A program made the position numbers and the translations under genes. The notes beneath the pieces were generated by a model. That model did not search any database. It was not told the origin of the DNA and was given only the letters and a program-made list of their open reading frames with translations. A DNA stretch of 64,000 nt from Blakeslea trispora. Lineage: Eukaryota; Mucoromycota; Mucoromycetes; Mucorales; Choanephoraceae. The stretch covers positions 124,001-188,000 of the forward strand of contig JAIWNE010000061.1 in the NCBI GenBank assembly GCA_025331445.1, in the 5' to 3' direction. Positions 22,582 through 33,805 of this stretch are shown piece by piece (the stretch's first letter is position 1; every line of letters begins with the position of its first letter).

Positions 22582-25579
22582 TTTGATCTTGTGTCTTTTA
22601 ACAAATTATATACAGTGTATTTATATAAAATATATAAAAAGAAAAAAGGGTAAACAAATATTGTAAGAAAAAAAAAACGGACTAAGAAAAAGAAAAAGAT
22701 GATCTTCGTTTGTAGCAACTGAATTACATGAGGTTTTTATATGTTTCTGTATTAGAAAAAAAAAAAAAACTTTAAAAGTTCTTCGGAGTTCGCAGACTGT
22801 AGTAAGGTACTTCTCCACAAATTTTCTCTTACAAAGCGTCATTTCGGTATGTGTTACTGTAGTAAAACACGACTACTGAGTTTTGTCATTTATGTAATTA
22901 CAGTTGACTTTATTGTATAGGATGGAGCTCCGGCCATTTTAGTGTAAAAAAAATTCAAACGTCACTAAACATTTGCAGGCTGGGATAATCTGGGAGCCTT
23001 ATTGATTGGCTGATATATACGTCACTCAATTTGCTTTGATAAGCCGATCTTTGGTACATCCTTTACTTTTATATTACATCGTGAAGCTTTGAACAATACG
23101 GATCAATCTATCGTTGAGCAAAAAAAAAATTGCCCCTCCTTTCCATGACTGCATGTTCCCTATCACATGTTTAGGTGCACAAGGGTTACTTACACATGTA
23201 CCTGAATACAAGTCTTAATTCTCTTTGAGCGAACCACTTAACTCTTATAAAAAGAAAATTTGCTTTTTTTTTTTTTCTTTTAGTTGGATCTGATTCATTC
23301 TGAAAAAAGAAAATAAGGTTAAAGCGCTATGCCTTTTTGATGAACATCATAAGTGCAACTCAGTTTCATTTTTTTTTTAGTTTACCAAATTGAGTTGGTT
23401 TTTATTTAGATTCTTATTGGCCGAACACTTGAAACTCAATAGACCAAGTTTACAACCATTTTTTGGTTAAGTTTATGATCAATTTGACAAAACCAGTTTG
23501 TAAATAACCAATTAGATACACAAATCATTCAGTAACACACTCAATGTAACAACGCAACAAATTTTGAGAAACGTTGGTGCTGAATGAGATTAGTGTCGCA
23601 CCTAAAACTAGTAAGCAAAGGTACATGAGAATGACCAACATTATGAGTTCGTAACATAGGGAAAGTATCAAACATAGTTGAGTATCTGATATTAAAAACC
23701 CTTCAACTTGCTCAAACATGTTCTTAGATTGTCCATGACAAAAGTATCTTTAACAATGGTTCATTAAAAGCATACGATAAACTAGAACTAGCTCTACAAC
23801 CCGAGTTGGTCAACTGTGAGTATAGCTTCTCCTCTTCAACTGGTTGGTGTGACCCGTTTCTCAGATCAAGGGTGAGAAAGATGAATTTATTGAAATCAAA
23901 CTTCCTAGTTGCTGACCGAAACAATGTCTGCCAGTAAAATAGATTTAGCATCTGAGCAAGAGAGTGTGCATCATATTGGAAAGATTGAATTTCATTATTG
24001 TTTGCGTCAAGAAAGAGCATCTCTATCTAGTCTGTGAGCTAGGTAAAAAAAACACCTAGTTTTACAAGTCTCAGCTCATTATTGCAGGTGAAAATAAGTT
24101 GGATGCTTGAGACAAACATATCCTCTTGAATTAAATTCTAAACATTACCCTTATGACATGTACCACTCAAAAAACTTTTGTCAACTTATGAAATAGAAAA
24201 GCAAACAAAGAGCAAGCGGAATTTAACTCAAAAACCTCTATGATACTGAGCTAATCAACCAAGCTGAGAGGTAGACAAAAATGGTTGACTCGAAAGAAGC
24301 CTTAAAAAGGGGAATATCCTTACAAATACCGGCTCCCTTCAGTTTTTGTACAGCCTTTTCTTTTCTTTGCTGCTGCTGTTTTTTTTTTTGTTCTGTACTT
24401 GATAGTACAACCAGAAGCTGGTGGGGCAATGCGTACAACTTACGTATTGGCATCACTTAAGGTTTGGTTACTGATTTTAGAACTGAGAATAGAACAATGT
24501 CATACCAACTGCAAAGCATTGATACGCTTCTAACGAAGCACTTTTATGGTCATGGCATATTGATATAGGAATATTTACACACTTGTAAAACAGCCAATAG
24601 CAATAAAATAGACAAGCCTTTTTTTACATGTGAATGCTGGTAATTTCTCTTTTTCCATATCCTGCCCTTTACAACAAATAAAAATATATAATCGTTGGAG
24701 AGCACACCGGTCTCTTCAATCGACTGCAAACGACCACTGTCAAAGGAAGGCGTGATAATAATTGTCTTGACTAAATTCTGTATCCATAAAGATATTGTGT
24801 GAATAAACGCTTATTGTATCCTTGATAATCGAATAGCTTAAGTGCGAAAAATAGACTAATCGTAGTATCTGTTCGACATTTCAGTTGAACAGGGAATATC
24901 GATTGCGATTCTTTAAACAAAAAAGAATAATACTTATTATTTAGTTCATTCTGTCTTTTTTATTTGACAGTGGGTATGATTACAACTGGCTTCAATTAAA
25001 GCCAAAATATATAGAGTACAAATCAGGGCTATCATATGAATGAGATCCCTTGAACTAATAGTATAATTTCTTGGAATTGATTCATTGTTTTATTTTGCTA
25101 CTATATTCACATTTCTTGGCTGACTCATTGGTTTGTATTTCTTTGGAATCAAACAACTTTGAATAACTCATAGATTTTAGGGTATTTCAAAATACTTTGA
25201 TTGCTGATCAGACGTCAAAACTAGCTAATTTATTAAAATTCGAAGCAAGTACAGAACTGTTAGATTGTTATAATTTCACATTGGAAGATATCTTATGTCC
25301 TAAAAAATAGCTCTCTAATAACTGTATGGTGGTGCGATCCGAAAAAGATACCTAGTATTTAAGATCGCTTTAAATTAAAAAGAAAGTAAGAGTATCACAT
25401 ATAAAGTGATAGTACTTTCGAGACTTGAAGTGAAGAATTTTATTTCAACCATTGTTGTACGACTGTTCGGAGTAACCTTCAAAAAGTGACATCTGACAGA
25501 CGTGAGACAATTCGTGTCATCAGGTTTTTCTTTCTTTCTTTTTTTTTTAATCATTTCATTTTATTTCATCTCTCCGAGT
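22582..25579. other. 3-kb gene-poor region upstream of the transporter and PFK2 genes
   Basis: Divergent region between the sugar transporter (minus) and PFK2/FBPase2 (plus). Minus-strand ORFs at 23525-23719, 23724-24020 and 24238-24456 have partly protein-like composition but match nothing I recognise and show no convincing splice linkage. They may be remnants of a decayed gene. Confidence 0.4.
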
Positions 25580-27643
25580 ATGCACCACCATAACGATAGG
25601 CGGAAAACATTACCTGAAGTCAAGCCAGAGAGTGATGATCAAGAGAACCTCACAAAGCGCGTATTGACCAACCTATGTACCAAAGATAATCCTTCTGAGA
25701 ATGATACACAGGTCGCACATGCATCTAAACTAAATCCCCCTAAAGCCATACCGAGTTGGTTACAAGCACAACACACTAAAGATTCAACCACCAAATCTTC
25801 AAATATTCGCCATTCAATAGGGTTGGATGTACCAGGTGCAGTACATACTATAAGAACGCCAAGTAAGAATAGGTCACTAGTTAGCACGAGTTGCAATTAA
25901 TACGATATAGAATTAAAGCCAGAGCGTCAGTTGGATAGCAAACTGGTAGTCATTATGGGTATGAAAACTTTTTTCTTTTATAAAAAGACTCCCATGTAAG
26001 AATAGCTCAAGATACGCTAAACAATTTGAATAGTTGGATTGCCTGCACGAGGAAAAAGTTATATTGTAAAAAAATTAAGGCGATATCTAAATTGGCTGCA
26101 ATATGAGACAAAAGTCTTCAATGTAGGCAATATGCGACGCGTATATGAGTCCTCTCAGGAACAGAATGCAAACTTCTTCGATCCCAACAATCCTGATAGC
26201 AAGCGTATACGTGATGAAATTGCTTTAGGTGTACTAGATCAGCTAATAGATTGGCTGAAAGAAGGAGGACGTGTTGCTATACATGACGCAACAAACTCGA
26301 CAGTTGCTAGAAGGTATAGATGAAAAGATTGATAAGATGGCGGACTTTATTAAATTAATGCAAAATTAGAAAATTGCTGATTGATCGATTAGCAAAGGAA
26401 CCTGAAGTCAGAATCCTGATGATTGAATCTGTGTGTACAGATCATACGGTAAGCCTATGTGAACTTCAAGAGAGTTTCTTGACTAAGTTTTTGATAGATG
26501 TTAGAACGTAATTTTCGTTTGAAATTATCTGGTCCAGACTACAAGAACAAAGACCCTACTGAAGCATTGTCAGACTTTAGATCTCGTGTAGCCAACTATG
26601 AAAAAGCATATGAACCTGTGGGAGAATGGGAAGAAGAGAATGACATTCAGTTCTGTAAATTGATCAATGTAGGCAAGAAGGTGATAGCATATAACATCTC
26701 TGGTTATTTGTCTGGTCAATGTATTTTTTACCTTATGAACTTTAATCTAAATGGTACTTGCAAAAAAAAACAGAATAATCCAATGTCACTTATTTTGTTG
26801 TCTTGTAGAACGCCAAATTTTTGTTACCCGGCATGGCGAAAGTGAGGACAATGTTACAGGAAGGATTGGGGGTGATGCTGACTTATCACCGAAGGGTCAA
26901 AAGTTTGCAAAAGCCCTTGCAAAATTTGTACAAACGCAACGCATCCGATTTGGTTGTGAATTGGCTGCTAAAGCAAACGAGTTGGAACCAGAGGAAAAGC
27001 AAACGCCAGCTCTTGCCTTGCAAAAAACAGCTGAATATTGTAACTCTCAGTTCTCTGTTTGGACAAGCATGCTCAAAAGATCAAAGCAAACAGCAGAGCA
27101 TTTTGATCCTGATGACTATGATATAAAACATATCCGCTTTTTGAATGAAATCAATTCGGGTGTAGGTAACCTAGAAATGAAAAGAAGGGAGAAAATTCCA
27201 GTGTAACCGATTTTCTTAGGTTTGTGAAGGCATGACTTATCAAGAGATTCAAGAGAAGCATCCTTCTGAATACAAATCTCGTCAGCAAAACAAGCTCTTT
27301 TACAGATATCCTGGTATGGGAGGTGAATCTTATATCGATGTGATTCATCGCCTTCAGCCAATGATTGTGGAATTGGAGAGAATGACACAGTCATGTTTGA
27401 TTATAACCCATAGAGTTGTCATGCGTATTCTTCTAGGTTATTTGCTTGACTGGACTCGAGAAGAGATGCCACATATGATGGTGCCTATTCACACGTAAGA
27501 TTTCGAAAAAAGAAAATAATCTTGAAATGGGGTTTCTGATTGTTTACCTGCTTAGTGTTTATGAACTTCGCCCTAAGCCTTATGGAACTGAACTGAAAAA
27601 GTGGCAATACAAGGAGGAGACAGACACATTTGTTGAGTTTTAA
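25580..27643 (+). CDS. 6-phosphofructo-2-kinase / fructose-2,6-bisphosphatase
   Basis: Bifunctional cytosolic enzyme that makes and breaks fructose-2,6-bisphosphate, the switch between glycolysis and gluconeogenesis. Eight exons (25580-25862, 25911-25958, 26034-26313, 26370-26448, 26498-26753, 26809-27161, 27220-27494, 27556-27643) give 553 aa. The kinase half has the Walker A segment GLPARGKS, VFNVGNMRR and DATNSTVARR. The phosphatase half is complete: RHGESEDN with the phospho-accepting His, the LNEINSG-VCEGMTY acid/base segment, RYPGMGGESYIDV and ITHRVVMR with the second His. So both activities are expected. The N-terminal 95 residues are polar and Ser/Thr-rich, a likely regulatory region. 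The first in-frame ATG with a good context is 25580; the frame is open further upstream. Confidence 0.95.
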
Positions 27644-28575
27644 ACTTTTGATTTTGCAGAAAAAAAAAATAACAATAAAAAGCTCGCAGTAGAAAGAGAG
27701 AAAAAAGCTTGGGGTATACATTAAAGAAAAACAAACACATCTTTTTCTGCTTTTGATGAAGAAATGAACGGGATTTTTTTTTTTTTTGTAAATAAAGCCC
27801 TGGAAGTCCGAATGAACTGTTCCATATAGAGTGTTATCAACGTCCGTGCAAGAAGAGCAGGAGTGTTGCTTGCCAACTTTGCAGTCTCTTATTTCACTTG
27901 GAAAAACATACAGTTGAATGGTGCTTAGTTTACGAATAATAACGATCAACCTAAGTGAAAAAGAAATTATATTAAATAAGGTATCAGAGCTTGATGGATA
28001 CCAAAACTCTTCTTATACATACAATCTTTCCGGCAAGTAAGCTTGCCCTCATTAAAAGTAAATGCGAAAAGCATATTTCACTGATGGCAAGGGAATCTGG
28101 TATGCACAAAATGTCGTTTTTAATCCAACCTTAGTTGCCTCCGTTTCGGCTCCAGATATAATATGTTCCACACAATGGTTTAGAAGCTCTTTCCTAATCA
28201 CATTGCCCTCCTTACGGAATTATTTGATTTACAGCTAGAAAGTTATGAAGGGATAAAGATATTCTTGAACTTCATTAAACTACGAATAAAAACCGTAACT
28301 CGGAGAGCTAATGTCACATTTTTTGCTTTCGCTGTGACAGCAAGCAAATTTGTATTATAAAAACTCCATTCCAGCCCAATATGCAAAAAATCACACAAGA
28401 AATGTTGTATACAAAGAAGTGTTCATATAAAAATCTTACTTCCTCTGCACTTATCTTAATTATCACTATTATCATTGTTATTCTTATAGTCCTTATCTTT
28501 CTTATACATATCAATAAAATTGCTTTTTAAAAATCCCTCAGATCTGATCCTAATCGAACCTATCTCATTTAGCTA
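27644..28575. other. Intergenic region
   Basis: AT-rich, no recognisable gene or RNA. It ends at the TA target site of the DNA transposon relic. Confidence 0.5.
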
Positions 28576-29547
28576 GAGATATATTCAAAAATTATCGTCC
28601 CACCCCGTTTTTGATTTTCTCTAGTTACAGTGATCAGAATTTAATGAAAGTTGTACCGTTAGGCTCAGAAAAATGGTCAATTTTTTTTATCTACTTTTTG
28701 TTAGGATTGAAAAGGTTTAATGTGATGAGCAACAAAAACAATTTTTTTGAAATGATAATTAATTTTGTACAATTAAAAACCCAGGAAGAAGTCATTTTAA
28801 CATCATGAATTTCTTCCAGAGGCTCCTCAGACTCATTTAACTTGAGGAAATCCTCAAGGTACACCCTTGCTTGAACAATACAACCTTTCCAGGCTTTGAG
28901 GAGATGGTTTTCAGGAACCCTCTTTAGGTCTTCGTCAAGCTTTCTCTTCATGTCTGATATGTCTCCTTTTACCCTTTTTGTATCTCATATTCAGCTCATG
29001 AAAATGTCTCAAAAGTGATTGATAAGATACATCAAAGAAATGGTTATCTTTCAACGCTATTGCTATCGCTTTGACTGTGTTTGGGTAGCCTATTTGATTG
29101 TTATTCTTGACAATCTTTGTTACGGCAGAACTATATTCCGTACTAAGACTCTTGCGAGGACGACCTACAGGTCTACTTACGGAACCTTCCGCTTTGCCAT
29201 TTGCTATAGCAATCGCTCTTTGCGATGCATGAGGCGCGATGCCAAGAATGTAACTTAGTCTATTACGTAGGTCCAAGGCTTGGGTATGAGGTTCTTCAAG
29301 AGTTCCATCGATGAGTACCTGGTACATTCGACTTATTAGGATGTAAATTTCGTCTGAGAATTTAGTGGAATCTAAGACACGATTGTATAAACACTTTTTA
29401 AGAGCCATAATAAATAGTAGAGATGAAAGTAGAAGAAAAACGCTATTCAACCATGGTAGTCTCAACTCTGTAGACTCATGTCTCATTAGGTAGTCATGAT
29501 AAGAAAAGAAAGTCGATTTTCGGGACGATAATTTTTGAATATATCTC
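28576..29547. mobile_element. TIR-bounded DNA transposon relic, TA target site
   Basis: A 972-bp element bounded by a perfect 26-bp inverted repeat that begins GAGATATATTCAAAAATTAT and ends with GTCCC, flanked by TA dinucleotides (28574-28575 and 29548-29549). TA duplications and the size point to the Tc1/mariner superfamily. The interior carries the minus-strand transposase-like fragments described separately but not enough sequence for a full DDE domain. It is probably a non-autonomous deletion derivative. Confidence 0.8.
28935..29486 (-). pseudogene. Transposase-like N-terminal fragment in the TIR element
   Basis: A 183-codon minus-strand ORF fills much of the TIR element. From about residue 27 (MALKKCLYNRVLDSTKF) it is polar and helical, with an AT-hook-like RPVGRPRKS and then a helix-turn-helix-like block (IGYPNTVKAIAIALKDNHFFDVSYQSLLRHF in outline) of the sort found upstream of the DDE domain in Tc1-like transposases. 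No DDE catalytic core follows. An overlapping ORF in another frame (28691-28951) continues with KRKLDEDLKR and then degenerates. I read this as the DNA-binding part of a transposase with the catalytic part deleted. A host regulatory protein captured in a TIR element is the less likely alternative. Confidence 0.5.
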
Positions 29548-29549
29548 TA

Positions 29550-29849
29550 TGAAGATTTTTTTTTTTTTGAAATGGCTGGGTTTAAAGGCATTTGAGTCTC
29601 AATCGACACCACCTAATGTAATACTTGAGTTCAGGCATTGGTTGCAGCAGGTTGTTGTGTTTATTTTTTTCAAAGAATGAACAAAGCGAAGACAAAACCG
29701 TCTAATAAAACTTTCATAAACGTTTGCTTCTATATCGTGTATTGCAAGAAAATGTATAAACTTAGACAATCATTTCTCCTCTTTCATTATGATCAACAGT
29801 TATCAAACAAACTCATTTGTTGACGAGAGAGGGTATTGACAAATAGAGT
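29550..29849. other. Intergenic region between DNA transposon and 7TM gene
   Basis: 300 bp, no gene seen; it holds the 3' end of the seven-TM receptor-like gene. Confidence 0.4.
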
Positions 29850-31269
29850 CTATTTGCGGTTGTGCATAGGTGGTGGTGTTCGCACTCTGTCAACTGTACT
29901 GTTATATGTATACTGATCTTGCTCAATTTGAGTATCTTTTGCCATTGCAAGTCCTTTCATAGTGAGGCCTAATTCAGCTTCAAGTTCCAGTCTTTCATTC
30001 ATTTTAGCCATTGTGCTATCATCAGCTAATTTACAATCTGGTATTGCACTTCTTTTGCAGTCAATTGGATAAGTCTCAGAACTCTTTAGAATTAAATAAT
30101 TCAGTTGAGTTGTAATTCCAGAACTTTAGATCAAGTGATTAGTTTTTTTTTTGCATAAATAAGTTTCGCATTTCTTACTTGACTATAATGGCAACTTCTA
30201 TAAACAAAACACAAATTGGTGCACTTGACATCCAAGTAATTCCAACTGCAGTATTGATCCTGGCATTGCATAGGATAGTTTCACGATAGACGCTACATAA
30301 AGAAGCCAGAGCTGCAAAGATCCATAGGCAAGTAGTACCTGAGACAACAATCAACTTTACTCTAAATGCTCCTTCTTTGATTCTGTTTTGTTCTAAAATA
30401 CTGGTTGTTTCGGTCAAAAAGTGTTTATTCACCAAGCGCAAAAAGAATATTCCAGCAGCCAAAATGACCAGCCCTAAACCGCCACAATTGAGTGTCCAGA
30501 GGTAAAATAGGATCTTGGTTACTTTGGCAGTCATTTCCATATTCCCTTGCTTGTTATATATTCCAACCAACAGACCACATGTTAGGTTGCCGAGGCAGGG
30601 TAGAAAGAATGCACAGGAAAGGAGGATATCAACCAAAAGGGTTCCTCTTATTCCGACTATATGTGTGATTTCATTGCTCTAACTGAAACATTACACATTT
30701 GTGTGATTTCATAGAACACTTTCTACTCACCTCCACTAACATGTAGACTACTCCAAAAGGATAACACATCAGAGCCCAATAAGCAACGACATAACTTAAT
30801 TCGAACCAGACTAAAGATATACAAGTTTAGATGACCAAATAAGAAATACTCCCATCAGATACATACATGAACGAAAGATTGGACTAGAATAGCCATTGGT
30901 CAAAACAAGAACACAATGAATCAGTTGTACTAAATATTAACAATGATTTTTAATGAAACAATTATTGCAACTACTCACATATACTTTACATATACTAAAA
31001 GTAACACCTAGTGTAGTCATAGATTCTATTGGCTTTGGTCTTGGAAATCCATTTCTTATTTCTATCAATCTTTGTCCTTTATAATGCACGCGGAAATAGA
31101 CTGCACAAATTCCTATAATTGATAAAATACAGAATGCGCTACCGACTGCAATATAGAGAATTCGAAAGATTTTAGATTCCTCACAATCTCTGATTGCAAA
31201 TCGAAAATCGCAATGACAAATGCCAGCTTCATCACAATTTTTCCAATATCCTGCTTGCTCGGCGTCCAT
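29850..31269 (-). CDS. Seven-transmembrane receptor-like protein
   Basis: Five exons (30990-31269, 30867-30929, 30731-30810, 30179-30678, 29850-30123) give 398 aa. A short Cys-rich N-terminus (CDEAGICHCDFRFAIRDCEE, four to five Cys in 25 residues) precedes seven hydrophobic helices. They are centred on ILYIAVGSAFCILSII, TLGVTFSILQLIHCVLVL, FELSYVVAYWALMCYPF, TLLVDILLSCAFFLPCL, KILFYLWTLNCGGLGLVI, LIVVSGTTCLWIFAALA and GITWMSSAPICVLFIEV. A hydrophilic C-terminal tail of about 95 residues ends TPPPMHNRK. Topology and the tail fit a G-protein-coupled receptor-like protein, but I cannot assign a fungal GPCR class or ligand. No signal peptide is evident before TM1. Confidence 0.72.
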
Positions 31270-33001
31270 TGTCTTTTCGACTCAAAAGGATTTTGGGAGG
31301 AGAAAAAGAATGAAAAAGAGAAACAAAGAACTACTAACAGGGTCACAACTTTATTGTTCTCTCAAGATGAGCCAAAAAACAAGAACACAATGTAATACAA
31401 CAAGGTATATTAATAATTAAACAATCTACAAGCCATATTTTTTTTTTAAACATACCCGTCTTATGTCTTTTGACAACTAGTAAGAGTATTAGAAAAAGCC
31501 AACTTTGATCCTCCCGAATAACTATTTAGTTATTTGTCTCCTGATGGCGACAGGATATAGTGTTTATTGTTACTGTTGTTCTTGGCTTAATCTGCTGATT
31601 GATTTTCTATACATTTATTGATTTGAAACAACAACACGTTTTCATAGTCTAAGAATGTTCAAAGCTAAATTTGACTTTAAGGGTCTTGCATGACTCTATC
31701 TATCGACAACTGTTTTGGAAATGTATACTCAGCATTGCAAAAGTAAGAGAAAAAAAGCAGGATATATGGTTTAATTTCAGGTACGTTCAGTTATGTTATC
31801 CCAATGACAAGTTGACGGTTACTTATGGTATGCTATATTATTGTCAAAGCTCTTCACCAAGTTATAACAACTTGTCAGAAGCTTCGTTTGTACGCGATAG
31901 ATGATGAAAATATCCTGATATTTAATTTCCCTAATATGTTATTTTAGGAAATCCATTACGCCAATAATGAAAGCTTTTACACATTTGAGAACATTTAAGC
32001 AGAGTATGGCTTTTGATGGTATATTGACCCAAACTCTCTCCGCATATATGAAGAATACATATGATTTGTCCTCTACACTGGTTTTCGTACAACAATTTAA
32101 TTCTTCATTAGCCGTGTACTTAATAAGATGTTGTTGTACACGCTTCGACTATCTTTTTTTAAAAAAAAATTCCTCTTTCAGCTTGTTCGTGATTGCAGCC
32201 AATTAAGTTAAGTCCCAAGATACGTAATGATGAATGCAGTTATACCCAACGATGCTACACCCCTAGTCAAGAACGTATGATTTTCCCAAATCCTTTTTGT
32301 ATTGTTTCTTCGTATTAAGCAAGGATGTGCATGGAGGTATTTTTATTGCTTCAGGACAAACATTCGTAAGAAGCGGTATCAAATATATATACGTTAGCTG
32401 TGTAGACAGGTCTTGTTTATTTTAATGCCTGTCTTATTTCTGATGATCTATACAAGCAACTCAGACTTCCATTACCTTGCTACAAACATAGCTCCTAGAT
32501 GTTGCTTCACAAGATCAAAAAGCGAATAGTCAATTAATGATATGTGATTACCTGCGCTTTTATTCATCTTTTGTAGAGATCATTATTGTTGCATAGTTTT
32601 GAATTATGGTTGAACGCAAAGAAAAAGAGAGAGAAAGACAAACTACTGAAAGGGGAAAGTTAAGACCTTGAGAATAGCTGATGCTTTAAATATTATTTAT
32701 TAGGAGAAGGCCTTTATGAGTTTTATCAGCAGTTTAACTTAGAGTTAAAGGTCTACTTTAACAAGGGTTCTTTTCAAAATCACACAATTGTGGATGTGAC
32801 CTATTTTTGGGAATGGTGTATTTCACTTGAAAATAACACCACCAGAGGTTTTAGATTGCAACACCGACGGATTTTTCAGACTCAAAATAGATTCCTTTTT
32901 TGGACGAGAAACATGGAGGAGTTTTTATTTTTTATTTTCAGATGAATCAAGGTGTTTTATGCAAAATGAATAATAAAATAATTTTTATTGGATTAAGTTG
33001 T
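31270..33001. other. Gene-poor region
   Basis: 1.7 kb. Plus-strand ORFs at 31671-31904 (with the segment FRYVQLCYPNDKLTVTYGML) and 31967-32206 have some protein-like texture but no recognisable domain or splice linkage; they may be decayed exons. Nothing else supported. Confidence 0.4.
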
Positions 33002-33262
33002 GCCAGTTAAATCTATTAGCTACTAGGTTCTGGATAGCTGCTACTAGGCTTCTGAATGGCTACTTCTAGGCTTGATATACCAGGGTGCAGTAGATTGACC
33101 CCGGAATACAGGTAGATAGGTTTTTAGGCTGCAATAGCCATTACCTTACTACACTGCTTCCAAGGACAACCTACTGCACCCTGGTATATCAAGCCTAGAA
33201 GTAGCCATTCAGAAGCCTAGTAGCAGCTATCCAGAACCTAGTAGCTAATAGATTTAGCTGGC
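33002..33262. repeat. Long inverted repeat: two 92-bp arms around a 77-bp spacer
   Basis: Left arm 33002-33093 and right arm 33171-33262 are nearly perfect reverse complements (one T/C mismatch noted near the outer end). The spacer is 33094-33170. Within each arm the motif CTACTAGG/CCTAGTAG and related TAGGCTT blocks recur. There is no ORF. A transcript across it would form a long hairpin. It is probably a foldback-type MITE; I could not define a target-site duplication. Confidence 0.88.
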
Positions 33263-33805
33263 CGTATTATAACTAAGAGATTCATAAACTATCAAGTGCT
33301 TGGCTTGCCTAAATCGATTATAAAAAGTATAAGCAACAGAGCAATACTTAATGATAGAAACCACTTACATTCAAGTCACTATATATATATAACTTTGTTA
33401 TTACATCCTAGTAGAATGAAAGATCTAGTTAGAGATATACTTTATGCAGTATGCAATAATAGATGACCTACCTCAGCATCTTATCTTCACTTTTTGTTCT
33501 AGCGTTAAATATGGTTAGTAAACAATAAAAAGAAAGTAAAGTTGTTTCATACCTTATATGCTCCTAATAGACTGAGGAGAGCAGGTAGTCTAATAAAGAA
33601 GATAAGCAGGTGGTTATTTTTTGACCATTAGGGAAAAAAGAAGCATGCAAAAGAAAAATCAAAATTAAAATCTTCAAGTCCTCCCAAGTTGAAAATAAAA
33701 TTAGGCGTTTCAGTGTGACATTGTTGGTCAACTTAATCAAAAAAAGAAAAATTGGTTTGATTGTATTCCTTCTTTACTTATTCCTCATTCAATTTTCTCT
33801 TCAAA
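33263..33805. other. Region upstream of the Plavaka-like gene
   Basis: 543 bp, AT-rich, containing a short TATATATATATA run at about 33382. No gene seen. It would hold the promoter of the transposase-like gene. Confidence 0.4.
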
